DNA of 64,000 nucleotides from Herbiconiux oxytropis (lineage in GTDB: Bacteria > Actinomycetota > Actinomycetes > Actinomycetales > Microbacteriaceae): assembly GCF_024979315.1 (NCBI RefSeq), contig NZ_JANLCK010000002.1, positions 62,001-126,000 on the forward strand, read 5' to 3'. Numbering within the stretch: position 1 is the first letter of the stretch; every line of letters starts with the position of its first letter. The notes under the pieces are model-generated. The model had not been told where the DNA came from. It was given only the letters and a program-made list of their open reading frames with translations, and made no database searches. The translations under genes and the position numbers were made by a program. Positions 63,041 through 64,000 of this stretch are shown here, piece by piece.

Positions 63041-64000
63041 GACCCGTCCTCCCTCTCGAACTGCTCCTCGAGCCGCGCGCAGAACACCGCACCGTGCGGC
63101 ATGCCCGACGTCGTGCGCACGTCTCCCCCACCCGCCATCGCGAGCCACAGCTCCCCGCCGTTCCGCCGCGCGACCTCCGCCGACAGCCGGAGCCCGATCC
63201 CGTGCCCGTGCGCCGCTCCGGCTGAGCCCGGCCCCTGCTCGGCCGACGCCCCGGCCTCGGCGGCGGGCTCGTCTGTCCCCGCGTCGGTGGGACCGGCGAG
63301 CGGATCGCGCGCGGCGCCGTCACCCGAGTCCATCACCGAGAGGTGCAGCTCGTCGCCGTGCCGGAGCGCCTCCACCTCCACCCAGCGCGGCGTGCGCGCT
63401 GAGGCGGCCGCCGCCGCGATGCCGTTGTCGACGAGGTTGCCGAGCACGGTCGTCACGTCCTCCGGATGCCGCAACGACCCGACCACGTCGGCATCCGGCC
63501 CCACCCGCAGCAGCACGCCGCGTCGCTCCGCCTCGATCGCCTTCGCCCCGAGGAACGCCTGCAGGTACGGCTCCCGGATGCGCCCGGCCCCCTCGAGCGG
63601 AAACCGCACCGGCCCGTGGTCACCCACCTCGGCGAGGTATTCGAGCGCCTCCTCGGTGTCTCCGCCGCGCACGAGGCCGGTCACCACGTGGATGCGGTTG
63701 GCGAACTCGTGCCGCTGCTCTCGCAGCGCGCTCGCGAGGGTGCCCACGGCGGTGAGGCGTCGCGTGAGGTCCTCGACGTCGGTCACGTCGCGCACGATCA
63801 CGACCTTCCCGAGCAACCGCCCCTCGCGCCGCACCTCGTGCACGTCGACGAACAGCATCCGCGCCCCCACGACGAGCGGCCCGCCCTCCCCCGGCCCGCT
63901 CTCCCGCGGCCCGCCCGCCACCTCGCCCTCGCGGGCCCCGCCGACGCGCGCCAGCACCTCCGGGTGCGGCACCGCCTCGGCGAGCGGGAGGCCGACCGGC
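63037..64000 (-). CDS. CitA/DcuS-type sensor histidine kinase (5' part outside window)
   Basis: C-terminal 320 residues of a sensor kinase; its beginning lies to the right of the window. It has part of a PAS domain (GKVVIVRDVTDVEDL), the phosphoacceptor box LREQRHEFANRIHVVTGL, the N-box LGNLVDNGIAAA and the G-box HGHGIGLRLSAEVA. A Pro/Gly/Ala-rich insert lies between the G-boxes (around 63240). It partners the regulator at 62363. The missing external sensor domain prevents naming the ligand; citrate or C4-dicarboxylates are typical for the family. Confidence 0.88.
   Translation of the reverse strand, partial: PVGLPLAEAVPHPEVLARVGGAREGEVAGGPRESGPGEGGPLVVGARMLFVDVHEVRREGRLLGKVVIVRDVTDVEDLTRRLTAVGTLASALREQRHEFANRIHVVTGLVRGGDTEEALEYLAEVGDHGPVRFPLEGAGRIREPYLQAFLGAKAIEAERRGVLLRVGPDADVVGSLRHPEDVTTVLGNLVDNGIAAAAASARTPRWVEVEALRHGDELHLSVMDSGDGAARDPLAGPTDAGTDEPAAEAGASAEQGPGSAGAAHGHGIGLRLSAEVARRNGGELWLAMAGGGDVRTTSGMPHGAVFCARLEEQFEREDGS

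Overview
The window reads as a chromosomal segment of a high-GC Gram-positive actinobacterium, most likely a member of Micrococcales near Microbacteriaceae. This is inferred from the strong GC bias at third codon positions, the many GTG starts, ATGA/GTGA/TGATG gene couplings, IdeR-type iron boxes, an F420-type LLM oxidoreductase and an actinobacterial FHA/kinase/WXG100 locus. No rRNA, tRNA, CRISPR array, insertion sequence or prophage gene was seen. Coding density is very high and no gene-free stretch exceeds 300 bases.

Layout. (1) 1-3248: purine salvage, with a BMP-family nucleoside-binding lipoprotein (cut by the left edge), a membrane-anchored unknown, adenosine deaminase, and a divergent guanine/nucleoside deaminase. 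(2) 3262-9438: cell-surface and carbohydrate genes (amidase-like lipoprotein, GH8 endoglucanase plus a coupled secreted protein, an OYE-type ene-reductase, a VanY-like carboxypeptidase, an acyltransferase). (3) 9583-19186: a leftward catabolic/uptake operon made of a ketopantoate-reductase-like enzyme, two paralogous amidohydrolases, an ABC importer in which the double ATPase is fused to a permease, and a cupin-type XRE regulator. A strong promoter inside a perfect 10-bp dyad drives most of it. (4) 19438-43606: a rightward run centred on an FtsK/SpoIIIE (EssC/EccC-like) ATPase and WXG100 proteins. Upstream, almost without gaps, lie a 2023-residue Ig/Fn3 surface protein, MoxR, DUF58, a transglutaminase-fold protein lacking its cysteine, an RDD/FHA protein, a PP2C phosphatase, two FHA proteins and a receptor Ser/Thr kinase. 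This is the best candidate for an under-described system: a type VII-like secretion machine with built-in phospho-signalling and none of EccB, EccD, EccE or MycP in view. (5) 43697-51164: a DHA2 exporter, an LLM monooxygenase with MetY (sulfur metabolism), and a GH1 beta-glucosidase coupled to its LacI regulator with a CelR-like operator. Two copies of a 66-nt palindromic repeat lie here, one of them in frame inside the monooxygenase. (6) 51167-56296: an iron-siderophore importer and siderophore-interacting protein with two IdeR-like boxes. (7) 56359-64000: a MOSC-reductase-ferredoxin fusion, an orphan DNA methyltransferase, a small acetyltransferase, an F420-type LLM oxidoreductase, a UPF0303/HbpS-like protein, a lipoate ligase with permuted domains, and a CitB/DcuR-type two-component pair (kinase cut by the right edge).

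Genes inside each region are tightly packed and often translationally coupled. The phospho-signalling genes (kinase, phosphatase, four FHA-type proteins) sit between the cell-envelope genes and the ATPase, which suggests that phosphorylation gates assembly or secretion. All functional statements rest on motif recognition by eye; no database search was run.
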